Assembly: GCF_035918015.1 (NCBI RefSeq)
Contig: NZ_CP109132.1
Coordinates: forward strand, 4,154,001-4,218,000
Length of the DNA stretch: 64,000 bases
Reading direction: 5' to 3'
Source: Streptomyces sp. NBC_01754
Lineage (GTDB): Bacteria > Actinomycetota > Actinomycetes > Streptomycetales > Streptomycetaceae
Part shown: positions 17,483-26,432 of the stretch, in pieces
Numbering within the stretch: position 1 is the stretch's first letter
Layout: each line of letters opens with the position of its first letter
Program-made: the position numbers and the translations under genes
The notes under the pieces: generated by a model
What the model was told of the DNA's origin: nothing
Databases searched by the model: none
What the model saw: the letters and a program-made list of their open reading frames with translations, nothing else

Positions 17483-18346
17483 ATGACTGATCTACAAGGC
17501 GTCGCCGCCCCGTACGCCGCCGAGGGCGCGTCGTACAGCTCCGGGCCGTTGTGGTCTCACCGGTGTACGTGGGAGGACCTGCTCATACCGGTCTCGGTGG
17601 ATGCTGGCCGGGCTGGCCTGGATGTGTCGGACGGCTGGGCGGACCGGTGGACGGCGACGTGGAAGTACGCCGGGGACGAGGTGACGGGCCCGGTACGGCA
17701 TCTGGGGCATGCGCCGGTGGCGGACCGCCGGCCGATGCGGGGGTTCACCTGGCGGCGCGACCAGCGGCACCGGCCCGGTCTGGAGTCGCTGCTGGCGACG
17801 GGGCGTCTTCACGGGTTCGAGAGTCTGGAGGAGGACCAGCTACTGGTGGCCCTGGACTTCGCCGGTGATCTGGTCGAGGTGCTGTCGCAGCCGCTGTGCA
17901 TCCGGTTCCGCACGCGGGAGAAGTGGCGCAGGCACACGCCGGACTTCTTCGCGGTCACGCGGGCGGGGGTCTGGCTGATCGATGTGCGGCCCAGACCGCT
18001 GATCGAGCCGGAGGATCTTGAGAGCTTCGCCGCGGCGGCGGAGGTGGCGTCGGTCTGCGGCTGGCACTACGTGGTGGCGGCCGAGTGGCGCCCTCATGTG
18101 AGGTCCACGCTCGACGCGATGTATGCACGGCGCCGTCCGCTCCGTGACGTGCTTGGTGTCCAGCCGGGCCTGCTCGCACATGCCCAAAGGGGACTGCCCT
18201 TCGGGAAGTTGGCCCTGACGGAGACGTACTGGCCGGTGGCCCGCGCGCATCTCCTTCATCTGCTGTGGCATCGCCGCATCGGTGTCGATCTCTCTCAGCC
18301 GCTGACGGACAGCTCACGAGTGGTGCTCGGGGGAGGTGCCTCGTGA
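17483..18346 (+). CDS. tnsA: TnsA-like transposon endonuclease
   Basis: 287 aa from the ATG at 17483; an in-frame GTG at 17399 would add 28 residues. TnsA cuts the 5' ends of a Tn7-like element and works as a heteromer with TnsB. The nuclease core is visible: GFESLEEDQL (Glu near 113-117), RRHTPDFFAV (Asp154) and WLIDVRPRPL. In the last motif the usual ExK/QxK is D167-V-R169, so arginine replaces the catalytic lysine, as in other streptomycete 'TnsA-like heteromeric transposase endonuclease' proteins I recall. It overlaps tnsB by 4 bp (GTGA). Confidence 0.82.
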   Translation: MTDLQGVAAPYAAEGASYSSGPLWSHRCTWEDLLIPVSVDAGRAGLDVSDGWADRWTATWKYAGDEVTGPVRHLGHAPVADRRPMRGFTWRRDQRHRPGLESLLATGRLHGFESLEEDQLLVALDFAGDLVEVLSQPLCIRFRTREKWRRHTPDFFAVTRAGVWLIDVRPRPLIEPEDLESFAAAAEVASVCGWHYVVAAEWRPHVRSTLDAMYARRRPLRDVLGVQPGLLAHAQRGLPFGKLALTETYWPVARAHLLHLLWHRRIGVDLSQPLTDSSRVVLGGGAS

Positions 18347-20634
18347 ACGCGTTGGCCACGCTGGATCTCTCGCCCGGTGCCGGCATCGTGCTGGATGACG
18401 TGGAGTGGCGGGTCGAGCGGCAGGAGCCGCATCTGGGCCGGGTGCAGCTGGTGCGGCCGGACGGTGGCAGGCAGCGGGTGACCTTCCGCTTCCTGGTCAA
18501 CCACCCGAAATGCCGTCCCTCGTCGCGCACAGCCGCGGAGGGGGTCAACCGGGGGCGTCAGCCGGTGACGTGGAGCGACGTCAAGCCGGAGAAGGGCCCG
18601 CTGATGCAACAGCGCTTCGAGCACCTGATGGAGGTGAAGTGCGGTTTCCGCAGCGGGGATCCGCTGCGGCCCGAGCCGGGCGAGCCGCGTCCCGAGTACG
18701 ACCCTGACCGCACGACGCTGACCGCGCGCCGGGCGGCGAAGGCGGCGGAGCTGGCGGCCTTGCGGCCTGCGGAGCTCAAGTTGCTGGTGGGCGTCGGCCA
18801 CGTGGGGGTACGCACGCTGGAGCGGTGGGAACGCCGGCGCAGGAAGTACGGGATGGTCGGCTGCGCCGATCACCGGTGGCTTCGGGAGAGCGGGGGCCAT
18901 CCGAGCGTCGGTGAGGAGGTCCGTGAGGCGATCCTGGCGGTCAGGGACGAGACGCGCCACCACCGCTCCAGAGTGAGCGGACGCACCCGCGAGAACATGA
19001 TCCACCGCTACCTCGGGGAGACCTTCCCGGAGGAGGAGATCGAGATCCCGGGCTACCACACGCTGCTTCGGATCTGGAAGGAGTGGTTCGGTCCGGGCGG
19101 TGCCCGGCCGCGCTACGACCGGTCGGCCGAACTGCCCGCCAAGAACGGGCACGTGGTGGTGACCCGGCCGGGACAGGTCGTCGCCCTGGACACCACGATC
19201 TTGCCGGTCATGGTCCGCGAGAACGTCTTCGGCGATCCGGTGACTGTTCACCTCACGCTGGCCCTGGACGTCTACACCCATTCGATCTGCGCGTTCCGGC
19301 TGACGCTGGTGTCGGACTCCTCGGTGGACGTGGCGATGGTGCTGAGGGACGTCATGCTGCCGCTGCCGATGCGGGCGGAATGGGACGACGAGATGGAGTG
19401 GCCCTATCCGGGGCTGCCGGCCGCGGTGGTCGCGGAGTTCGCCGGGCACAAGGTGGCTGCCCTGCCGTTCTTCACGCCGGAGACGGTCACCTCCGACCAT
19501 GGCTCCGTCTATCGCAACCACCATCTCGTGGATGTCCAGGAGGCGATGGGCTGCCGGATTCTGCCGGCTCGCGTCCTGCGGCCCACCGACAAGCAGGCGG
19601 TGGAACGTGCGTTCGGCAGTGCTCGTTCGCTGCTGTTCGAGAAGCTGGCCGGCTACACGGGAGTCGACGTCGCCGACCGCGGCGCCGACCCGGAAGGCGA
19701 CGCGGTGCTGACCATGAGCGAGATGGAGCATCTGGTCGCGACCTGGGTCGTGAAAGTGTGGCAAAACCGCAGGCTGGGGGAGTTCGCGCCCTTCTGGGAC
19801 CCGGGCGGCGATCACAGCCCCAACAGCCTGTTCGCGGCCTCCTTCGCTCAGGAGGGCTTCGCGATGGACATCCCGTCGCCGGATCTGTACTACCGCTTCC
19901 TGCCCGAGCACCATGTGAAGCGGATCTACCGGCGGGGCGTGAAGATCAAGGGGCTTTGGTACGACGCCGAGATGCTGCATGACCCCGACCGGCACTCCAC
20001 ACGGGGCGGTCGATACAAGCAGACGTGGGTCATCCACCGTGAACCCCGTGACCGGCGCGTGGTGTTCTTCCAGGATCCCGAAACGCACGAGTGGCACACC
20101 CTGCGCTGGACGGGTCTGCCGTCCGAGGACGACGTTCCCGCCTTCGGGGACGCCCGTGTCGAAGAGCTCCTGACACGCGTACGCGAGGCCGGGCTGAAGC
20201 CGCGCTCCGACACCGATCTTCTCCCAGTTCTCCTGGAGATGATCGGAGCCGTCGATCCCGTTGCGGGCTGGCCGTCGCAGATCAAGTCCCAGCGCGTCCA
20301 GCAGGCCAGGGAGATCGAGCAGGCCCGCGCGGCGGCCGCAGACCGTCCGCAGGCCCCGAAGGACCCGGGCGAGGAAGCAACCCTGACGGCCGTCGGTACA
20401 CCGGCAGCGTCGGATTCGTTGCAGGAGCGGGCCCAACAGGCCGCCAGGAGCCTGGACTCCCACCGACGCCGACGGCGCGAGGAAGTCCTGTCCTCTTCGC
20501 CTTCCTTGGCAGAGCCCGCACCGCTCGGCACCAGGCGCCGAGGCCGCAACCTGTTCCTCCTGGCTGACAACGAACCAGACGACCGCACCGAAGGCCCAGA
20601 GCACCCCGACTCGCAGACGACGGAAGAGGAGTGA
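18343..20634 (+). CDS. tnsB: TnsB-like DDE transposase (Mu/Tn7 type)
   Basis: 763 aa from the GTG at 18343, with GGGGGAGG upstream and a 4-bp overlap with tnsA. N-terminal DNA-binding helices occupy about residues 120-250. The RNase H-like rve core has D283 (ALDTTILP), D385 (TSDHGSVYRN) and E421 (DKQAVERAFG); D385 to E421 has the classic 35-residue spacing. A Mu-type beta-barrel follows (KRIYRRGVKIKGLWY), then a charged, disordered tail likely to contact TnsC. It performs 3'-end cleavage and strand transfer. Confidence 0.93.
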   Translation: MNALATLDLSPGAGIVLDDVEWRVERQEPHLGRVQLVRPDGGRQRVTFRFLVNHPKCRPSSRTAAEGVNRGRQPVTWSDVKPEKGPLMQQRFEHLMEVKCGFRSGDPLRPEPGEPRPEYDPDRTTLTARRAAKAAELAALRPAELKLLVGVGHVGVRTLERWERRRRKYGMVGCADHRWLRESGGHPSVGEEVREAILAVRDETRHHRSRVSGRTRENMIHRYLGETFPEEEIEIPGYHTLLRIWKEWFGPGGARPRYDRSAELPAKNGHVVVTRPGQVVALDTTILPVMVRENVFGDPVTVHLTLALDVYTHSICAFRLTLVSDSSVDVAMVLRDVMLPLPMRAEWDDEMEWPYPGLPAAVVAEFAGHKVAALPFFTPETVTSDHGSVYRNHHLVDVQEAMGCRILPARVLRPTDKQAVERAFGSARSLLFEKLAGYTGVDVADRGADPEGDAVLTMSEMEHLVATWVVKVWQNRRLGEFAPFWDPGGDHSPNSLFAASFAQEGFAMDIPSPDLYYRFLPEHHVKRIYRRGVKIKGLWYDAEMLHDPDRHSTRGGRYKQTWVIHREPRDRRVVFFQDPETHEWHTLRWTGLPSEDDVPAFGDARVEELLTRVREAGLKPRSDTDLLPVLLEMIGAVDPVAGWPSQIKSQRVQQAREIEQARAAAADRPQAPKDPGEEATLTAVGTPAASDSLQERAQQAARSLDSHRRRRREEVLSSSPSLAEPAPLGTRRRGRNLFLLADNEPDDRTEGPEHPDSQTTEEE

Positions 20635-20635
20635 G

Positions 20636-21925
20636 ATGAGCGACCACGGCATGCCCGCGGTGGACAACCCCGTCCCGTTCCTGCGCTTCGGCCCCAGGCC
20701 GGACCGGACCACCTACGAGGGCTGGCAGGAGTTCCGCAAGACCAGGGGACTGTTCGTGCCGGTCAAGAAGATCGCCTTGGCCGAGTACCGGTTGATGAGC
20801 CCGCGCAAGAAGTCGCTGCACGACCTGCACCGGGCCGCCACCCACGTCAACATGCGGATGCTGGAGACACCGATGAGCGTGGGGGTCACCGATCTGATGC
20901 GTTCACGTATTCAGAACAACGCCATGCGTTTCGGTCCCGGCACCCTCGACGGGCTGATGATCAACGGCGGTGGCTACCAGGGCAAGACGGAGACCGCCTG
21001 TCTGACGGCCGCCGAGTTCGAAGATGACTGGCGGGAGCTCTTCGAGCAGTACCGGTCCCACTCCCTGGATGCGGTGCCGGGAACCCGAGACCTGATCTCA
21101 CCGATTGCCTACTGCCAGACGCCGGTGAAGGCCACCCCGATCGGTCTGTGCGAGGCGATCCTCGACTTTTACGGCGCCCCCTACGGCAAGAACCTGCGTG
21201 GCATGATCCGCAATGTCCGCGAATCGATCAAGGCGCACGCCACCACCGTCCTGATGATCGACGACATCACGCGCCTCAAGATGCACCGCGAGGACGACCA
21301 GGACACCCTGGACCTCATTCGCGGCCTGATGGACCTCGACGTCACGCTTGTTCTCATCGGCGTGAACATCCCACGCTCCGGGCTGTTGAGGGAGGGCTGG
21401 CACGACCCGCGCACCAAGCAGTGGGTCTACGCGCCCTTGAAGAAGGGCAAGAGCTACAACCCCGACGCCTCCACCCAGACCGAACGCCGCTTCGACCTGA
21501 TCAACCTGGACCCGTTCGACTACAGCACCGCCGCCGGCATGGAAGCCTTCATCCAGCACCTCATCGGCATCGAGAACCAGATCCGGCTCTTCAACACCGG
21601 ACCGGGCACCCTGTCTGAGGGCGACATGCCCGAGTACCTTTACCGCCGCACCCACGGCATTGTCGGACTCCTCCGACGCTTGGCCGAAGACGGCCTGGTC
21701 AAGGCGATGGAAAGCGGTCTTGAAGACCTGACGACCGAGCTTTTCGACGAGGTCCCCATCAACCTCGGCAACATCCCTGGCAAGGAGAACGAGCGGGACG
21801 CCGAAGCCGGGGAGATTCCCGACATCGACACCTCGCCCCAATCGAAGCGGAAGCCCCGTCCGACGAAGAAGGCCCGCAACAAGGTCTACGACGACCCCGG
21901 CACCCCTCCGGCGGTGGGGGAATGA
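20636..21925 (+). CDS. tnsC: TnsC/TniB-like AAA+ ATPase
   Basis: 429 aa. Walker A is NGGGYQGKTET (about 110-120) and Walker B is VLMIDDITRL (205-214), with the sensor region 'LVLIGVNIPRSGLL'. TnsC-type ATPases form filaments on target DNA and connect the target selector (TniQ) with the TnsAB transposase. The ATG lies 2 bp after the tnsB stop. The C-terminal 60 residues are charged and disordered (KRKPRPTKKARNKVYDDPG). Confidence 0.92.
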   Translation: MSDHGMPAVDNPVPFLRFGPRPDRTTYEGWQEFRKTRGLFVPVKKIALAEYRLMSPRKKSLHDLHRAATHVNMRMLETPMSVGVTDLMRSRIQNNAMRFGPGTLDGLMINGGGYQGKTETACLTAAEFEDDWRELFEQYRSHSLDAVPGTRDLISPIAYCQTPVKATPIGLCEAILDFYGAPYGKNLRGMIRNVRESIKAHATTVLMIDDITRLKMHREDDQDTLDLIRGLMDLDVTLVLIGVNIPRSGLLREGWHDPRTKQWVYAPLKKGKSYNPDASTQTERRFDLINLDPFDYSTAAGMEAFIQHLIGIENQIRLFNTGPGTLSEGDMPEYLYRRTHGIVGLLRRLAEDGLVKAMESGLEDLTTELFDEVPINLGNIPGKENERDAEAGEIPDIDTSPQSKRKPRPTKKARNKVYDDPGTPPAVGE

Positions 21926-23142
21926 ACCCTCGCCCACTCTCACGCAGCCTGACTCCGCTCGAGGACGAGTCTCTGGCAGGGTTCTTGCTGCGCTTGGCCA
22001 AGTACACCGGGACTTCACCGGCAGTCATCGCCCACCGGATGGGCCTCGCGGACAGTAAAGGGTCTGCTATCCCCGCCGGATCTCTTCTCACGCTCACCTC
22101 CCAGCAGTTGACGGAGTCCGCGTATGTTGCCCGCCTGTCGAAGGCAGAAATGGAAGGCCTGCTCCTCGCATCTCTGGGACGGCGTTACGGCCCTCTCAAC
22201 CAGCAGTACGCGTCCTGGTCCGATTCGCAGCAGCTCACCTACCAGCGGAGCTGGGTTTACCTCCGGAAGACACAGTTCTGCACACGCTGCCTGACCGAGG
22301 ACGACAGCCTGCATGGGGTCATGCTCGGCGGACGGTGGAAGAAACGCTGGCACCTGCCCGTCGTCTTCGCGTGCGTCGAGCACCGCCAACTACTCAAACG
22401 CAACTGCCCCGGGTGTCAGCACCCCGCCCATGCCGCCCGAGCGGGCATCCTTGAGCACGCCGCTACGGAAGAGCTTCACCCCACTCAGTGCCGCGCTTCC
22501 CGCGACTGGAGGACGAGCAGCAAGAGCGACGCGATATGCGGCACATACCTGTCCGACGGTGCATACAACCCCGTGATCTCCAGCGATCGCCGCACGCGGA
22601 ACGAGCTTCTCGCCCTCCAGAGGCGCATCGATTGCCGACTGTCCGACTACGGACCCGATGAGATCACAAGTTGCGGGGAACTCGTTCCGGTTGCTCAGCA
22701 CTTCATGGACATGCGCGCCGTCACCGCGCTGATCTTCATCTCCTGGCCCCAGGCGCGTCCTCTGGCCATCACCGAGACCCTGGCACGGGCGGTCGGTGGT
22801 GAAGCCAAGCGCCGTCGGCTACTCGTCTGGGACCAGCGAAAGCGGGTGAAACATGGGCCCATTGGCGACTTCTTCCATGAGCCTCCTTCACGGCCGTTGG
22901 CCGTCGGAGCCGTTCTGGGTATCGCTGAACGTCTGTTGAGCGCCGACGACGGCTCCGGGGACCCATCGGCTCTCACGGAGATCTACCAACGATCGGCAGA
23001 GATACACCCTGGCGTTAGCGCAAGAATCGCCAAGGCGCCCGGAATATCGCCAGGCCTGCGCCGTTCCTTCGGCCCCATGTCACCTCGTGCTGCTGTCGAC
23101 CTCCACCACCGTCCACCGCAGAAAGCAGGAGTTCCGAAGTGA
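21922..23142 (+). CDS. tniQ: TniQ-family target-selection protein (first copy)
   Basis: 406 aa, starting inside the tnsC stop (ATGA). The opening RSLTPLEDESLAGFLLRLA is the TniQ N-terminal signature. A zinc-finger region follows: FCTRCLTEDD ... WHLPVVFACVEHRQLL ... CPGC. TniQ/TnsD proteins choose the target site, by sequence-specific DNA binding or by partnering with another module, and recruit TnsC. The C-terminal part has further helices of unknown DNA preference. Confidence 0.92.
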   Translation: MNPRPLSRSLTPLEDESLAGFLLRLAKYTGTSPAVIAHRMGLADSKGSAIPAGSLLTLTSQQLTESAYVARLSKAEMEGLLLASLGRRYGPLNQQYASWSDSQQLTYQRSWVYLRKTQFCTRCLTEDDSLHGVMLGGRWKKRWHLPVVFACVEHRQLLKRNCPGCQHPAHAARAGILEHAATEELHPTQCRASRDWRTSSKSDAICGTYLSDGAYNPVISSDRRTRNELLALQRRIDCRLSDYGPDEITSCGELVPVAQHFMDMRAVTALIFISWPQARPLAITETLARAVGGEAKRRRLLVWDQRKRVKHGPIGDFFHEPPSRPLAVGAVLGIAERLLSADDGSGDPSALTEIYQRSAEIHPGVSARIAKAPGISPGLRRSFGPMSPRAAVDLHHRPPQKAGVPK

Positions 23143-24335
23143 ACCGCAAGCGGCCGCTGCCCCGCAGCCTTGATCCCCTGCCAGACGAAACCCTCATCGG
23201 ATTCGTTCTGCGGCTCGCCCACCGACTGGGGACGACACCCGGCGAGATCGCCGTCCGCACCGGCCTCGCCCCTCAGGGCCGACCGGGCCTGCCTACCCGT
23301 CTGCCTCTCGGCTTCCTGCACCACCTCAGCGGGGGACACCTCACGGACTTCGCGCACACGACCCACCTCACTCCCGGCGAAGTCGAAGGACTGCTCCTCG
23401 CCCCGCTCGGGAAGCGATACGGACCGCTGAACCCCGTGCTCACCCCACGCAGCACACCAGCACGGATGATCTACGACAACCCATGGATTCTGACCCGCTC
23501 CACCCGCTACTGCCCGCTCTGCCTCGCAGGCGATGGAGACGCCATCCAGGCACTTCACGGCGGTGCCTGGAAGCGGATCTGGCGCCTCCCCGTGGCGTTT
23601 CTCTGCCTGCGGCATCGACGCCTCCTTCAGCACGAATGCCCCGGATGCAAAACGCCCGCCCAGTCCGTCCGAACGGCAAACGCCATCGCGCGCCTGACCG
23701 ACGACACACTCCACCCAACACAGTGTCGCTTCACCCCGCGACCGGTATCACAGCAACAGCCCGAAACAGCCTGTGCAGCCGACCTCACCCGACCCGATCC
23801 ACACCCCACACCCGACACAGCCACCATGAGCGTGCTCCTACGAGTCCAGCAGCAGCTCACGGACCTGCTCACCGCAAGCGGCCCCGAGACAGCGATGAGC
23901 GCCGGCTCACCGGTCCCCGTCGCCCACTACTTCGCCGACCTGCGAGCCACCGTCGCCATGATCTTCCGGACCTGGCCCGTAGCCCGCGACTACGCCAGCA
24001 CACCCTGCCTGGCCGCTGCACTTGACGCGGAGTACGCCTTCCGCGCCGCACAAGCCGAGCCGCTGCTCAACACCCCGGGCAAGAAGAAGACCTCCAAGCC
24101 CTACACCGTGCCGCCCACAGAGGGCCTCGCCGCCGGCGCGGCACTTGACCTCGCAGTGAAGCTACTCGACACACACGACCCGGTAGACGCCCGGCGTCGG
24201 TTGGCCCCGCTCGTTCAACGGCTAAGGGGGGCCGACCTCGCACTGAGCACCTGGCTTCGCCGCCCGTCTTGGATCTCGGCTTCGCTGAGAGAAGCGGTCA
24301 TGGATCTTCCGGCGGGTAGAGGAGCTGCAACATGA
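23139..24335 (+). CDS. tniQ: TniQ-family target-selection protein (second copy)
   Basis: 398 aa from a GTG overlapping the first tniQ by 4 bp. It repeats the family layout: RSLDPLPDETLIGFVLRLA at the N terminus, YCPLCLAGDG ... WRLPVAFLCLRHRRLL ... CPGC in the middle. It is clearly paralogous to the first copy but diverged over the C-terminal half. Two tandem TniQ proteins suggest either a heterodimer or two alternative target pathways. Confidence 0.9.
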   Translation: MNRKRPLPRSLDPLPDETLIGFVLRLAHRLGTTPGEIAVRTGLAPQGRPGLPTRLPLGFLHHLSGGHLTDFAHTTHLTPGEVEGLLLAPLGKRYGPLNPVLTPRSTPARMIYDNPWILTRSTRYCPLCLAGDGDAIQALHGGAWKRIWRLPVAFLCLRHRRLLQHECPGCKTPAQSVRTANAIARLTDDTLHPTQCRFTPRPVSQQQPETACAADLTRPDPHPTPDTATMSVLLRVQQQLTDLLTASGPETAMSAGSPVPVAHYFADLRATVAMIFRTWPVARDYASTPCLAAALDAEYAFRAAQAEPLLNTPGKKKTSKPYTVPPTEGLAAGAALDLAVKLLDTHDPVDARRRLAPLVQRLRGADLALSTWLRRPSWISASLREAVMDLPAGRGAAT

Positions 24336-24482
24336 TTGCGCATTTCACCAGACATCGGATCGCCACAGACTGTGACGTGTTGGTGCGGGAGTGTGATAAA
24401 GGTAGGGATCTTCCATCCCGGTGTCGGGTTGGAAGCAGCTGGGGGACGTGCCCTGATCCAGGGCTGCGGATCGGGGGCGTCG
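24336..24482 (+). promoter_or_regulatory. Leader region before the cargo operon
   Basis: 147 bp without a clear gene between the second tniQ and the cargo nuclease. It contains TTGGTG (24380) with TGATAA about 10 bp on, and a small hairpin GGGAT-CTTCC-ATCCC at 24405-24419. A separate promoter for the cargo is plausible but unproven. Confidence 0.3.
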
Positions 24483-25862
24483 ATGGTCGACACAGCAGGC
24501 ATGGGCGTTGGAGCCGAAGGCGGCAGAGGGCCCGCTGAGCCGGACAGCATGGACGGTTCAGCGCTCACAATCTTCGAACTGGCCCCGGAGGAAGACAGCG
24601 GTTCGGACACGCTGGGCCGTTACCGGTACCAGGCGGAGGTAGCCGCACGGGACTGTCTCGCCATGCTGACGCAGGACGCCATCGACTTCGTTGTCTGCGA
24701 GTGGCACGAAGACTTCGTCGTAGCGTGGGCCGACGGATCAGTGGAACTGGTATCGGTCAAGCATCGCGAAGAGAACCAAGGCGCATGGACACTCACGCAG
24801 TTGTGCAAGAGCGGCGGACTGACTCACCTATTCGACCGTTGGTGCGCATGCGAATGTGCCGCCAATGTCCGTCTCAGGCTGGCGACGAACGCGGCACTGA
24901 GCCCGATCAAGGGTAATGCTGGCACGTTGGCTCGGATGTGCGGCCCGGAGCCGGAACTCACAGCCGGGCTCGCCGCCATGGCAGAGACCATCGCCCGCCA
25001 GATGCTCAAAGTCCGTTGGAACCAGCCCTACCCCAACATCCCGAACACCCCCCAGGTGAGCAAACTCGCGGGCATCCAGATGCCAACAGGATTCGTGGAC
25101 AAGGTTGGGCGTTTCCTCGCGGTCCTGGAGATTTCCTGCGAGCCGGCCCAGCGCGAACACATCACCGATGTCAACATCCAACGGCTGTTGGTGCCCGCCG
25201 TCGAGCAACTGCAGCTGGCACATGTCGACCTCGAGAACACCTACCGGTGCATCGTGGATCGGATCGAGCGCGCCAACCGCGATGAGAGCGACCGCAGCCA
25301 ACTCGCTGTTTACATCGCTGACCCGAGCCGTGTCCGCAACAGCACGCGGATGCAACAGCGCATCGGCCGGCGCAGAATCACCCGCGAGATTATCCGCCAG
25401 GAGATCGCCTACACGACGGTTCAACTGCCCACATTCCCTCGCGGCCAAGCGCCCATGGTGGCACCAGGAGGGGCCAAGCTCAGCCGCAAGCTGCGTCGCG
25501 GCTTGGTGTCCTCGGACGAGGCGGCGTTCGCCGAACGGCTCCGCTCGGCTTGGTACACGACTTGGTCCGAGCGCCGCTCCGGCCTGGCCGGGGACGAAAC
25601 CGACCTTATGAACTTGTCCATGGACGTGCTGGAAATGGCCTTCGAGTGCCGACGCCATGCGCGCGCGCAGGCATCCGAGGGTAGCGAGTTCGGCAACAGG
25701 ATGAACGATCTGTTGGCTGAGAAGCTGAAGGTCGACGCTCTGCCCTCGCCCCCGCCGTTCCTGCTCAACAACCTTCACCTTCGAGGGCTGGCGTACCAGT
25801 TGTGCGATGAGTGCCTCTTCTTCTTCTCCGAGCCCTTCGACACGGACGAGGAAGCCTCATGA
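24483..25862 (+). CDS. PD-(D/E)xK (DUF4297-like) nuclease effector of an ABC-three-component system
   Basis: 459 aa from the ATG at 24483 (GGGGGC upstream); an ATG at 24549 is possible and would leave the domain intact. The N-terminal domain starts 'SDTLGRYRYQAEVAARD' and runs to 'EWHEDFVVAWADGSVELVSVKHREE', giving the E/D...E...K set (E73, D77, E88, K93) and the WTLTQL helix typical of DUF4297 dsDNA nucleases such as Cap4. The C-terminal 300 residues are helical and of unknown fold. It overlaps the middle component by 4 bp. In ABC-3C systems the first gene is the effector. Confidence 0.78.
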   Translation: MVDTAGMGVGAEGGRGPAEPDSMDGSALTIFELAPEEDSGSDTLGRYRYQAEVAARDCLAMLTQDAIDFVVCEWHEDFVVAWADGSVELVSVKHREENQGAWTLTQLCKSGGLTHLFDRWCACECAANVRLRLATNAALSPIKGNAGTLARMCGPEPELTAGLAAMAETIARQMLKVRWNQPYPNIPNTPQVSKLAGIQMPTGFVDKVGRFLAVLEISCEPAQREHITDVNIQRLLVPAVEQLQLAHVDLENTYRCIVDRIERANRDESDRSQLAVYIADPSRVRNSTRMQQRIGRRRITREIIRQEIAYTTVQLPTFPRGQAPMVAPGGAKLSRKLRRGLVSSDEAAFAERLRSAWYTTWSERRSGLAGDETDLMNLSMDVLEMAFECRRHARAQASEGSEFGNRMNDLLAEKLKVDALPSPPPFLLNNLHLRGLAYQLCDECLFFFSEPFDTDEEAS

Positions 25863-26431
25863 CCCACAGCGCCGACCTCGAGACCGCTGTGGCGCGCATG
25901 CGGGCTCAGAGGCGGCAGGCCGAGCAACGCGAGGTCCACTACCACGAGGCGCGAATCCTCCTACTCATCTCGCAGTTCACCACCCCCAGAGGGGGGCTCA
26001 CCGGTCTCACCAAACTCGCCAAACTCGACTTCCTGCTGCGCTACCCAGTGATGCTGGAACGTCTTCTGCCCGCCGGCGAGGCATCGTGGCCGGTAGGAAT
26101 CGCCCCAACCTCACCCGAGCGCCTCGCAGTTGAAAGCCGCATGACCCGCTACAAGTACGGGCCCTGGGACCAGCGCTACTACAGCATCCTCGGCTCACTT
26201 GCCGCCCGCGGCCTGATCACCTACAGCGGCAGTGCCAGAGCCGAATTCAGCGCCACACCGCAGGGTGCTGCCGCTGCGGCCTCTCTTGGCGCAACACCGG
26301 AATGGGCCATCGTCGCCAGCCGGATCAAGCTGCTCAAGCGCCATTTCAACAAGTCAGGATCGGCCTTGAAAAACCTCATCTACGACCGTCTGCCCGACGC
26401 CGTCGATCGGCCCTGGCGAACGGAGATCTGA
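25859..26431 (+). CDS. ABC-three-component system middle component
   Basis: 190 aa, starting in the ATGA overlap with the nuclease gene and ending 1 bp before the ATPase gene. It is largely helical: 'YHEARILLLISQFTTPRGGLTGLTKLAKLDFLLRYP' resembles the winged-helix segment of ABC-3C middle proteins, followed by 'RMTRYKYGPWDQRYYSILGSLAARGLI'. Such proteins are thought to couple the SMC-like ATPase to the effector. Identity rests mainly on position, size and this helix pattern. Confidence 0.7.
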   Translation: MTHSADLETAVARMRAQRRQAEQREVHYHEARILLLISQFTTPRGGLTGLTKLAKLDFLLRYPVMLERLLPAGEASWPVGIAPTSPERLAVESRMTRYKYGPWDQRYYSILGSLAARGLITYSGSARAEFSATPQGAAAAASLGATPEWAIVASRIKLLKRHFNKSGSALKNLIYDRLPDAVDRPWRTEI

Positions 26432-26432
26432 C

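Noticed and set aside
18295..20712. A minus-strand open frame of about 800 codons opposite tnsB
   Set aside because: It is the shadow of a high-GC plus-strand gene: low-complexity Arg/Gly/His-rich translation, no domain, and tnsB has full catalytic motifs.
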